Below are positions 16,866 to 23,189 of a stretch of DNA of 24,396 bases, one piece after another. The notes under the pieces are model-generated. The model worked only from the letters and a program-made list of their open reading frames with translations. It did no database searches and was not told where the DNA came from. Position 1 is the first letter of the stretch. Each line of letters opens with the position of its first letter. The stretch lies in contig CAZSMC010000063.1 of NCBI GenBank assembly GCA_964607755.1, positions 1 to 24,396 on the forward strand, given 5' to 3'. Position numbers and translations under genes: made by a program. The DNA is from CAZSMC01 sp964607755 (GTDB taxonomy: Bacteria; Zhuqueibacterota; Zhuqueibacteria; Residuimicrobiales; Krinioviventaceae).

Positions 16866-18091
16866 TCTGTCATCTCGTCAGCATATTTGTTAATCTTTTC
16901 GATCGCTTCGACTATATCGTCCATATCCTTTCGCGTTCCCAATAACACAAACTGCGGAAACCAAACCGCCTCGTGATAACAGGCCTGCTCTGCAACTGGA
17001 CAGGTCATATTGGCATAATCCACCGGAATATCAACTGGTTTGCCGTGCGGACCAAAGGCTTTGTTCAGAAAAACCGGCTGTTTATAAAGAGGCAACGAGT
17101 AGCCCGGGCTGGTAATAATACCTTCCTTGCGCATGGCATTGACAAAAGACGTTTTGGATTTCCCGGCAAAGGCATCGCATTTGTACCGGAAAATATAAAG
17201 ATGGGCTGCATGACCGGTAATCCGGCTGTCGTCTACCAGCGGCTCTATGCCATCGATACCTGCAAGCTGCCGGTTGAGATAAAAAAGATTATCCTGCCGC
17301 GTTTTTTTGAGTTCTTCATAGCGTTCAAACTGAGCCAAAAGCACGGCAGCCTGCAATTCGGTCAGACGGTAATTGCCGCCAAAAAAGAAATGCTCGTACC
17401 ACAAGCCATCCTCGCTGCGTCCGCAGTTTGAATGAGAGCGGGCAAACTTGGCAACCGTATCATCATTGGTAAGAATGATGCCGCCCTCACCGGCATTGAT
17501 ATTTTTAGACGACTGAAAGCTAAAACATCCGGCATCACCGAGCGCGCCAACGCGTTTGCCATTCCATTCTGCGCCCCATCCCTGTGCCGCATCTTCAATC
17601 ACTTTTAATTGATACCGCTCAGTGATATCCATAATAGCGTCCATATCGGCAGGGCGGCCGGCAAAATGCACTGGTATAATCGCCTCGGTCTTTTCTGTAA
17701 TTGCATGTTCCACTTTTTGCGGATCGATATTGAATGTACGGTCATCAATATCGACGAAAACTGGCACTGCGCCGGATTCAATAACCGCCGTGGCTGTGGC
17801 AATAAAAGTATAGGCAGGCACAATAACCTCTGCCCCTGGCGAGACATCGGCGGCAGACAGCGCCAGTTGCAGCGCCGTGGTTCCACTGTTAACACAGATG
17901 CCGTGTTTAGCGTGCTGGTACCCGGCAAATTTCTTTTCGAACTCTAAAGTTTTGCTGCCTTTCAGGCTTCCCCATTGACCGCTTTTGATTACATCGGTTA
18001 CATTTTGGATCTCTTCATCGCCCCATACAGGCCATGTCGGAAAGGAATCGGTGCGGACGGGCCTCCCCCCGGCTATCGCTAAATGACTCAT
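16862..18091 (-). CDS. DegT/DnrJ/EryC1/StrS family PLP-dependent aminotransferase
   Basis: A 409-residue fold-type I PLP enzyme of the sugar aminotransferase family. It shows NSGTTALQLAL (68-78, phosphate cup), IEDAAQ (165-170; D167 contacts the pyridine nitrogen), SFQSSKN with Schiff-base K196, and GEGG. It opens with LAIAGGRPVRTDSFPTWP, common in this group. Family members transfer an amino group to keto-sugars on nucleotide carriers or to related intermediates in cell-surface glycan or antibiotic synthesis, while some act in other sugar oxidations. No other nucleotide-sugar gene is adjacent, so the pathway is not known. AGGAGA lies at good distance before the ATG. The downstream anchored protein overlaps its stop. 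Confidence 0.92.
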   Translation of the reverse strand: MSHLAIAGGRPVRTDSFPTWPVWGDEEIQNVTDVIKSGQWGSLKGSKTLEFEKKFAGYQHAKHGICVNSGTTALQLALSAADVSPGAEVIVPAYTFIATATAVIESGAVPVFVDIDDRTFNIDPQKVEHAITEKTEAIIPVHFAGRPADMDAIMDITERYQLKVIEDAAQGWGAEWNGKRVGALGDAGCFSFQSSKNINAGEGGIILTNDDTVAKFARSHSNCGRSEDGLWYEHFFFGGNYRLTELQAAVLLAQFERYEELKKTRQDNLFYLNRQLAGIDGIEPLVDDSRITGHAAHLYIFRYKCDAFAGKSKTSFVNAMRKEGIITSPGYSLPLYKQPVFLNKAFGPHGKPVDIPVDYANMTCPVAEQACYHEAVWFPQFVLLGTRKDMDDIVEAIEKINKYADEMTE

Positions 18092-18273
18092 AGTGTCTCC
18101 TGATTATTTTATTCGATTCAGAAATGTAAAAAAACCGGCGCTTAAAATCAAATTGTTTTGCGAGCTAATTTAAAAGATAAACAGAGCGATTATTCCCGTC
18201 CATCTTTATCTGGATAGGTGTTAACCTTATGCCGTGGTCGTCACCTTAGTAGACAATGAAAACCCACCCCCGA

Positions 18274-18532
18274 CAACATTATTACCTTATTCCGGTGTAC
18301 CAATACTAATAAACCGGAACCACTATATTCTGGCAGGATTTTTAATTAGGTAATAAGGTTTTTTTGTTTTTTTTCATAAAGAGCTACCAAGGGGAAAGAT
18401 AAACCATAAGGTTTTTTTGTATCTTTCAAGTAAACTCTTAACCACACTTGGCAAAAGATTTCAATCCTTATTGGTTCCGGTTTATCCGGGTATAGGTTCG
18501 TTCCATTATTATTCCCCATACGTAATAATGTT
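18274..18532. repeat. Inverted-repeat block in non-coding DNA
   Basis: Two separate exact inverted matches nest in the same order. AACATTATTAC (18274-18284) pairs with GTAATAATGTT (18522-18532), and ATAAACCGGAACCA (18309-18322) pairs with TGGTTCCGGTTTAT (18472-18485). The arms bracket about 150 nt of AT-rich sequence with no gene. The arms are unequal in spacing, as in an old or partly eroded foldback element (MITE-like) or a structured RNA. It lies upstream of the DegT gene and downstream of the tRNA terminator. No transposase is seen. Confidence 0.6.
18353..18420. repeat. Direct repeat pair inside the foldback block
   Basis: ATAAGGTTTTTTTGT occurs exactly at 18353-18367 and 18406-18420. 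The core CCTTAT or its complement ATAAGG also occurs near 18224, 18285 and 18466, so this 250-nt stretch is built from a recurring short word. Confidence 0.55.
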
Positions 18533-18583
18533 ATCCCTAAAAAATATAGTCTCTTTATTTCATGGATATATATTTTGAATTTC

Positions 18584-18617
18584 TGTGACCGATTTGTGAC
18601 CGGTAAATGGTCACAAA
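18584..18617. promoter_or_regulatory. TGTGACCG repeats with perfect hairpin
   Basis: TGTGACCG occurs at 18584 and again at 18596 (12-nt period). The second copy also forms a 9-bp perfect inverted repeat, TTTGTGACC (18593-18601) / GGTCACAAA (18609-18617), loop 7 nt. It lies just beyond the tRNA terminator and could be a protein-binding site; no target gene is obvious. Confidence 0.35.
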
Positions 18618-18650
18618 AAAAGGCAAACGCGAAATTTCGAGCTTGCCTTA
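18614..18650 (-). terminator. Terminator of the tRNA transcript
   Basis: Read on the minus strand, AAGGCAAGC-TCGAAA pairs with TTTCG-CGTTTGCCTT (18620-18649) with one mismatch and one wobble pair, and runs into a T-tract (18614-18620). It lies 28 nt after the tRNA 3' end. Confidence 0.75.
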
Positions 18651-18677
18651 AGCTTTAGTTTTTTATGGTTTTATTTG

Positions 18678-18751
18678 TAGCGGCGCAGGGATTCGAACCC
18701 CGGACACGTGGATTATGATTCCACTGCTCTAACCAGCTGAGCTACGCCGCC
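18678..18751 (-). tRNA. tRNA-Met (anticodon CAU)
   Basis: A complete 74-nt cloverleaf on the minus strand. The acceptor is GGCGGCG/CGCCGCT (first pair G-U), the D stem GCTC/GAGC, the anticodon stem GTGGA/TCCAC with loop ATCATAA (CAT anticodon), the T stem CGGGG/CCCTG with TTCGAAT, and the discriminator A. CCA is not encoded. The sequence resembles elongator tRNA-Met; an Ile tRNA whose C34 is modified to lysidine has the same anticodon and cannot be excluded fully. Confidence 0.95.
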
Positions 18752-18807
18752 TTTTTTTAAACATCAAATAATTTAATCGTTGAGAATTCAAAATGCAAGC
18801 AAATTTT

Positions 18808-19449
18808 TTAACTCGATGGTTCCTTTCCAACATTGAGTGATTTTCGAATGGGCTCCAGACTGATCTCAGACCATGATTCGACATTTGTATCGCTGTTGAC
18901 ATAAATCTCTTCCAATTCCTCATAGCTCATAAATCCGCCCCAGGAAATTTCGAGATCGCGGGGCTTGACTCTGGACGAGGTTTGAATGAGAAAGAGCAAA
19001 CCAAAATGCACCTGGCCGACGTTTGTCTTGTCATCATTGATATAGCCGAGTAATACCGGTTTTTCAAATGAGTCAAGCTCTACTTCTTCCTTAATTTCAC
19101 GGAGCAGACTGGTTTGAATCGGATCCATTTTTTCATCATCCACCCTGTCGATGTGACCGCCTATTCCCCAGGACCATTTGCCGCGCAACCGGTTTTCGTG
19201 ATAATTCTCATTCGCGGCGCGCTGGTAGGCGAATATCTTGTTTGTACTGTTGTGAGCAATCACAGCATAAGCAATTGGCTGCTTAAAGTTTGGATTATTT
19301 TCTGCATCGCCGCGTTTGATATAAAAATAATTATCGTGGATAACTTTCTGATAATCAAATTCAGACGCCAGCGAAAATCCCTGAAAATATTTTTCTGCGA
19401 ACAGAGTAGGCCGGTCTACAACTAAAATTTCTTTTTCGAACTTTTCCAT
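18808..19449 (-). CDS. NUDIX hydrolase
   Basis: A 213-residue protein with a NUDIX-type fold. GIGGHIDR (95-102) and LLREIKEEVEL (115-125) form the Nudix helix; R117, E118, E121 and E122 are the metal-binding R-E-x-x-E-E set. The box is longer than the classical 23 residues: an insert (VDDEKMDP) lies between the glycine and the REx2EE part. The enzyme would hydrolyse a nucleoside diphosphate linked to another group; the substrate cannot be told. It starts three bases after the pgi stop, with only a weak ribosome site, so it is probably translated by coupling with pgi. The tRNA gene follows 56 nt downstream on the same strand. Confidence 0.88.
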   Translation of the reverse strand: MEKFEKEILVVDRPTLFAEKYFQGFSLASEFDYQKVIHDNYFYIKRGDAENNPNFKQPIAYAVIAHNSTNKIFAYQRAANENYHENRLRGKWSWGIGGHIDRVDDEKMDPIQTSLLREIKEEVELDSFEKPVLLGYINDDKTNVGQVHFGLLFLIQTSSRVKPRDLEISWGGFMSYEELEEIYVNSDTNVESWSEISLEPIRKSLNVGKEPSS

Positions 19450-19452
19450 GGT

Positions 19453-20555
19453 CTACTCTGCTTTTATTTTCCTGTCCAGTTTCGCTTTCTGTTCTTCGAA
19501 TCCCGGCTTGCCTAACAAAGCAAACATATTTTGTTTGTACGCCTCTACGCCAGGCTGATCGAACGGATTGACATCGATAAGCAATCCACTTACAGCTACG
19601 GCAAACTCGAAAAAATAATAAAGCTGTCCCAGTGAAAATTCATCCCGGCCGGGCATAGAAATCGTCATGTTGGGCAATCCACCGTCATAATGAGCGTACT
19701 TTGTACCCAGGTGAGCTTTTTCATTGACATCGGACAAGGATTGATCAGCCATAAAATTCAGTCTATCCGGGTCATTCTCGATCCGGGGAATGGTAACGTC
19801 AGCGTTTGTTTGATCAATATGTATAAACGTTTCAAAAAGCATTCGCTCACCCTCTTGCAGGTATTGTCCCAGCGAGTGCAAGTCCGTAGTCATATTTGCC
19901 GCCGTCGGATAAATGCCTTTGTTCTCCTTGCCCTCGCTTTCACCAAATAACTGTTTCCACCATTCACCAATGTATTGAAAAAAAGGCTCAAACGCAGACA
20001 GCACTTCAACATTTTTGCCTTGCTGATACAAAAGATAGCGGGCAGCGGCATAGGAAAGAGCAGGATTCTCAAGTACATTATCATTCTTTTCACACATTTC
20101 TCTCATCGACTGGGCGCCCTTTAGAAGAGCCTGCACATCCCCTCCGGCAGCGGCAATGGGCAAAAGCCCGGGATCTGAAAGCACCGAAAAACGGCCACCC
20201 ACGTCTTTTGGGATTACGAATCTGCGATAGCCTTCCTTTTTAGCGAGATCATGTAAAATGCCTTTTTCCGGGTCAGTGGTTGCAATAATCCGTTTTTGCA
20301 ATTCCGCATCTGAATACTTTTGGGATAATTCTTGACGGATCAGCCGGAAAGCCACGGCCGGTTCTGTAGTGCCGCCGGATTTTGAGATAACGTTCACATA
20401 AACATCTTTATCTTTAAGAAACGAAAACAGAGATGCGGCGTAATCCGAGCTGATATGATGACCGAAAAACAACACGTTTTGCTTTTGAAAAGAATCGGAT
20501 AAAAAATCAATGGTAGCACGGGCGCCAAGGTAGCTGCCGCCAATACCAATGCTGA
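19453..20555 (-). CDS. pgi: Glucose-6-phosphate isomerase, 5' end lost in the gap
   Basis: 367 codons of the C-terminal four-fifths of phosphoglucose isomerase, which interconverts glucose-6-phosphate and fructose-6-phosphate in glycolysis and gluconeogenesis. The visible part starts at IGIGGSYLGARA, where the family begins its first SIS domain. It includes ISKSGGTTEPAVAF, the active-site GEWWKQLFGESEGK, DLHSLGQYLQEG, and the second signature GLLIDVNPFDQPGVEAYK with the catalytic Lys. It is the short Bacillus-like type. Homologues carry about 70 residues before IGIGGSY, so at least about 200 nt are missing in the N gap. The NUDIX gene follows directly. Confidence 0.95.
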
Positions 20556-20655
20556 NNNNNNNNNNNNNNNNNNNNNNNNNNNNNNNNNNNNNNNNNNNNN
20601 NNNNNNNNNNNNNNNNNNNNNNNNNNNNNNNNNNNNNNNNNNNNNNNNNNNNNNN
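20556..20655. other. Scaffold gap of 100 N
   Basis: Exactly 100 undetermined bases, a usual placeholder length, so the true distance is unknown. Reading frames happen to stay in register across it, which joins the pgi gene and an unrelated small gene into one false open frame. At least the pgi 5' end and the tail of the small gene lie within it. Confidence 0.97.
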
Positions 20656-20922
20656 GCTGTGTTTGCGATAGTCGTGATAGTGATGACGTGTTTTTTTCGA
20701 GGCATCGGATTCCCTGCTTTCAGAAGATGGTTCGGCAACGCTTTCTTTATACTGTTGGGCTTCCTCCCGGTTTTGTCGCTCCGCTTCCAGCACTTCCGAT
20801 GATGTGACGATGCCCTTCTTGACAAGCAACCGGACAAGTGCGGCAGTGGAAATTTCGCTGGTAAAATCCATGTCAGGTAAAGCGCTGTGATAATTATCAG
20901 ATTTCGAAAAATCAGTCGACAT
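20656..20922 (-). CDS. Hypothetical protein, 3' end lost in the gap
   Basis: 89 codons from ATG 20922, chosen because AAGGGG precedes it; the in-frame start ten codons upstream lies in the end of the receiver gene. The protein has an acidic start, a short helix ALVRLLVKKGIVTSSEVLEA (38-57) of the kind seen in small helical domains, then a Glu/Ser-rich stretch and a basic His/Tyr tail (KKTRHHYHDYRKH) that enters the gap. No known domain is recognised. It begins 11 nt after the membrane-tethered receiver gene, so the two are probably co-transcribed and may be functionally linked. It does not resemble the N-terminus of phosphoglucose isomerase. Confidence 0.7.
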
Positions 20923-20932
20923 AAGTTCCCCT

Positions 20933-21400
20933 TTAGAAAAGCATTTTAGCAAGTAAAAGTCCTAATATCAGCCAAAAGGGAATTGAAATGAGAAGCGCCC
21001 AATTCAATCCCTGCATAAAAGGCAATCTATTTACATTTTTGCGACGGCTCAGGCTGCGGTTTATTTTCAATCCAAGTTCGTCAAAGTTTACCGGCTTGAC
21101 CAGATAATCCTCAGCGCCAGCTTGCAAAGCCTCAACAGCCGTGTCCATGGACGGGTGACCCGTTAAAAAAATGAAGAGGCATTGACTGTCGAGGTCATTG
21201 ATTTTCTTCATAAACTCGATTCCATTCATACCCGGCATGACAATATCAGACAGAACCAGATCAATGTCAGTTTTCTTAAAAATGTCCAGCGCTTCTTGAC
21301 CGCTGTTCGCTTTAAAGGTGTTATAATTCCATGATTCAATGACACCTGCCAGAGAATCCAGCACATACCGGTCATCATCGACAATAAGAATATTAGCCAT
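20933..21400 (-). CDS. Response-regulator receiver with C-terminal membrane helix
   Basis: 155 residues from ATG 21400, which has GGTGG seven bases upstream; the frame is open further up only through a TTG. Residues 1-120 are a CheY-like receiver: acidic pair D8/D9, phospho-acceptor D52 in SDIVMPGMNG, switch T80, and K102 in VKPVNFDEL. There is no DNA-binding domain. Instead residues 132-153 (NWALLISIPFWLILGLLLAKML) form one strong membrane helix reaching the C-terminus, so the receiver would be held at the inner face of the membrane. Tail-anchored receivers are uncommon. It would take phosphate from a histidine kinase not in the window and may act on the small protein encoded just downstream. 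Confidence 0.88.
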   Translation of the reverse strand: MANILIVDDDRYVLDSLAGVIESWNYNTFKANSGQEALDIFKKTDIDLVLSDIVMPGMNGIEFMKKINDLDSQCLFIFLTGHPSMDTAVEALQAGAEDYLVKPVNFDELGLKINRSLSRRKNVNRLPFMQGLNWALLISIPFWLILGLLLAKMLF

Positions 21401-21426
21401 AAAGCCACCGTTTGAATGAGTCACTG

Positions 21427-21488
21427 GAATAACCTGTAACAGGTTATTCAAAACATTGAACTTTAAAATATAATCAATTGTTTGTCAA
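21427..21488 (-). promoter_or_regulatory. Promoter and start-site palindrome of the receiver gene
   Basis: On the minus strand TTGACA (21483-21488) and TAAAGT (21460-21465) are 17 nt apart, a good sigma-70-type promoter. Just downstream is a perfect 10-bp inverted repeat, GAATAACCTG (21427-21436) and CAGGTTATTC (21440-21449), loop three. It covers about +4 to +26 of the expected transcript and ends 26 nt before the ATG. There is no T-tract. It may be a repressor operator or a 5' stabilising hairpin. Confidence 0.55.
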
Positions 21489-21546
21489 AATCAAGTAATT
21501 TTAGATGAAAATTTCACAATCGAAAGAATATATGCACGGGTTCATA

Positions 21547-21987
21547 TTACTGTTTCCAAATATCAGATGCCTGATTCGGGATATAGCGCGTATCACTATC
21601 GTTTAAAAATAACTTGCGTAATTCTTCGCGACTGCCGTGGGAAATGTCATGCAAGGAACCCTGAATAAACATCATCTTGGTTAAATCGAGAGGTTTTGGC
21701 AGGACATCATACGTATCTTGCAAGGCACGGAACGAATTGGGAATGTTTTCAAGATCAGCAAACAAAAAAATATTTGTCTGAACGTTTTTAATAAAATCGG
21801 TATTTTCCTGGTTCAAAATAGTAAATATCTCCAAATCAATAAGCACAGTATCAAACTCTTCATATTGCATTTTAAGAATCGCCGAATCAGCCGATGTAGC
21901 GTGTTCCACAGAATGACCATTTGCAAATAGCACTTTTTTGCACACCTTGACATGGTCGATATCTTTATCAACTAATAAAATGTACAT
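21547..21987 (-). CDS. Divergent receiver-domain protein
   Basis: 146 residues; ATG 21987 follows GGAGTAGATC. The start MYILLVDKDIDH has D7 and D9, then VLIDLEIF with D51 at the phospho-acceptor place, and VLPKPLDL with K98, so the main receiver residues are present. The segment where the switch Thr/Ser is normal reads FLFADLEN, with Ala or Asp, and the loops are unusual, so signalling may differ from CheY. Residues about 105-146 are an extra tail without a known domain and no DNA-binding motif. It lies 147 nt upstream of the membrane-tethered receiver, which has its own promoter. Its partner kinase is not in view. Confidence 0.78.
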   Translation of the reverse strand: MYILLVDKDIDHVKVCKKVLFANGHSVEHATSADSAILKMQYEEFDTVLIDLEIFTILNQENTDFIKNVQTNIFLFADLENIPNSFRALQDTYDVLPKPLDLTKMMFIQGSLHDISHGSREELRKLFLNDSDTRYIPNQASDIWKQ

Positions 21988-22370
21988 GATCTACTCCAAT
22001 AATAAAACCTCTCCAAAACCCTTTGCCATATAAACATAACCAATATCGTGCCAAAAATCTGTTCGAAATTCTTTTCTGATAAATAATTTCAACAAAAATA
22101 GCAGCATTTCTTGACAAACGAAATATTTTGAACTACTTTTACACCATTTTAATATTTGTTTTTGTTGATCTTATTTTTATGTCATGCGAAAAGTGCTTTC
22201 TATTTTTACTAATCATGTTAATCCAAATCATAAATTAATAAAAAAAGACACGTGGAAAACAAAAATCATTGATGATGTGTAATTTTGGGGACAAACGTAT
22301 ACAAATTTTTTAAAAGATATACAAAATTGGCAATAAAAATGAATTGCAATTTTCATGTTTTTTTCCAATA
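21988..22370. other. AT-rich divergent intergenic region with one possible promoter
   Basis: No gene is seen between the divergent receiver and SIMPL genes. On the plus strand TTGACA (22111-22116) and TACTTT (22134-22139) are 17 nt apart and could start the SIMPL transcript. The -35 and its next bases (TTGACAAAC) match those of the receiver promoter. The rest is strongly AT-rich. Confidence 0.4.
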
Positions 22371-22399
22371 TTTGTCCTGTCATGTCAATGGAGGACAAA
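22371..22399 (+). promoter_or_regulatory. Hairpin that buries the SIMPL ribosome binding site
   Basis: TTTGTCCT (22371-22378) pairs perfectly with AGGACAAA (22392-22399), which holds most of the GGAGGA ribosome site and ends right at the ATG. The 13-nt loop contains two further ATG triplets. Such a stem could limit translation until opened. Confidence 0.5.
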
Positions 22400-23104
22400 A
22401 TGAATCGCACAGCTTCTCTCATTATTGCCATCGGACTCGTGCTTGCCGCTGTCATCTTTGGGCTCTTTTTCTATCATGCCAGAAATCAAAATCGTACGAT
22501 CAGAGTCGTGGGCTATGCTACTGAAAGCTTTGAAGCGGACCTTGTCAAATGGAGTGTAGAGCTCTCTGAGCACGCGCGAGGTGAAGAGGTTAACCAGGCT
22601 TACCGGCGTTTGAACCAAAAAGTAAATATCTTTGAGCAGATGCTTAATGATCTCAACATTGGAATTGATGAAAAAAACATCCAGCCGGTAAATGTCATGC
22701 AGCAATACGGTCGCGATGGTCTTGTTGTCGGATATAATCTCACCCAGCGGATTTACATTATTTCCAAAGACTTGCAAAGTGTTTCTGACATTGCTGTAAA
22801 TCCGACTGAATTTCTGGACAAAGGTCTGAGCTTTCACATGTCCAATCTGCAATATTTTTCCACTTTTCTGCCGGAGATTAAAAAGCAACTTTTAGCCAAG
22901 GCAACAAAAAATGCCCGTGAACGGGCAGAAGAAATTTCCGGTGCTGCAGGCCATACTATCCAAAAGCTCATCCGGGCAAATGCCGGTGTGTTTCAGATTA
23001 CCGAACCATACTCTACAGAAGTGTCCGGTTACGGCATTCACAACACCAGTTCGCAACAAAAGAACATCAAAGTGACCGTTGCCGCCACATTTAGCATCGA
23101 ATAA
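22400..23104 (+). CDS. SIMPL-domain (DUF541) periplasmic protein
   Basis: A 234-residue protein from ATG 22400, preceded by GGAGG. Residues 6-25 are a signal anchor (IIAIGLVLAAVIFGLFFYHA). Then comes the SIMPL fold: IRVVGYATESFEADLVKWSV at the start, QMLNDLNIGIDEKNIQPVNV in the middle, and the helix AKATKNARERAEEISGAAG before the final strands. The family is periplasmic or membrane-anchored and conserved but poorly understood; some members are linked to oxidative stress. It shows no catalytic residues. A separate acyl-CoA synthetase gene starts 85 nt later on the same strand, and a shared transcript is possible. Confidence 0.9.
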   Translation: MNRTASLIIAIGLVLAAVIFGLFFYHARNQNRTIRVVGYATESFEADLVKWSVELSEHARGEEVNQAYRRLNQKVNIFEQMLNDLNIGIDEKNIQPVNVMQQYGRDGLVVGYNLTQRIYIISKDLQSVSDIAVNPTEFLDKGLSFHMSNLQYFSTFLPEIKKQLLAKATKNARERAEEISGAAGHTIQKLIRANAGVFQITEPYSTEVSGYGIHNTSSQQKNIKVTVAATFSIE

Positions 23105-23189
23105 AAAAAAAGTCAGGCTCGCATCGAGTAAAACTCTGAGCAAAAGTTAAAATAACGCCAGGAAAATCATTAAAAAAGCGAGAGAAGTC

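Noticed and set aside
18596..18616. CRP-like site TGTGA...TCACA near the tRNA
   Set aside because: The half sites are 11 nt apart instead of 6.
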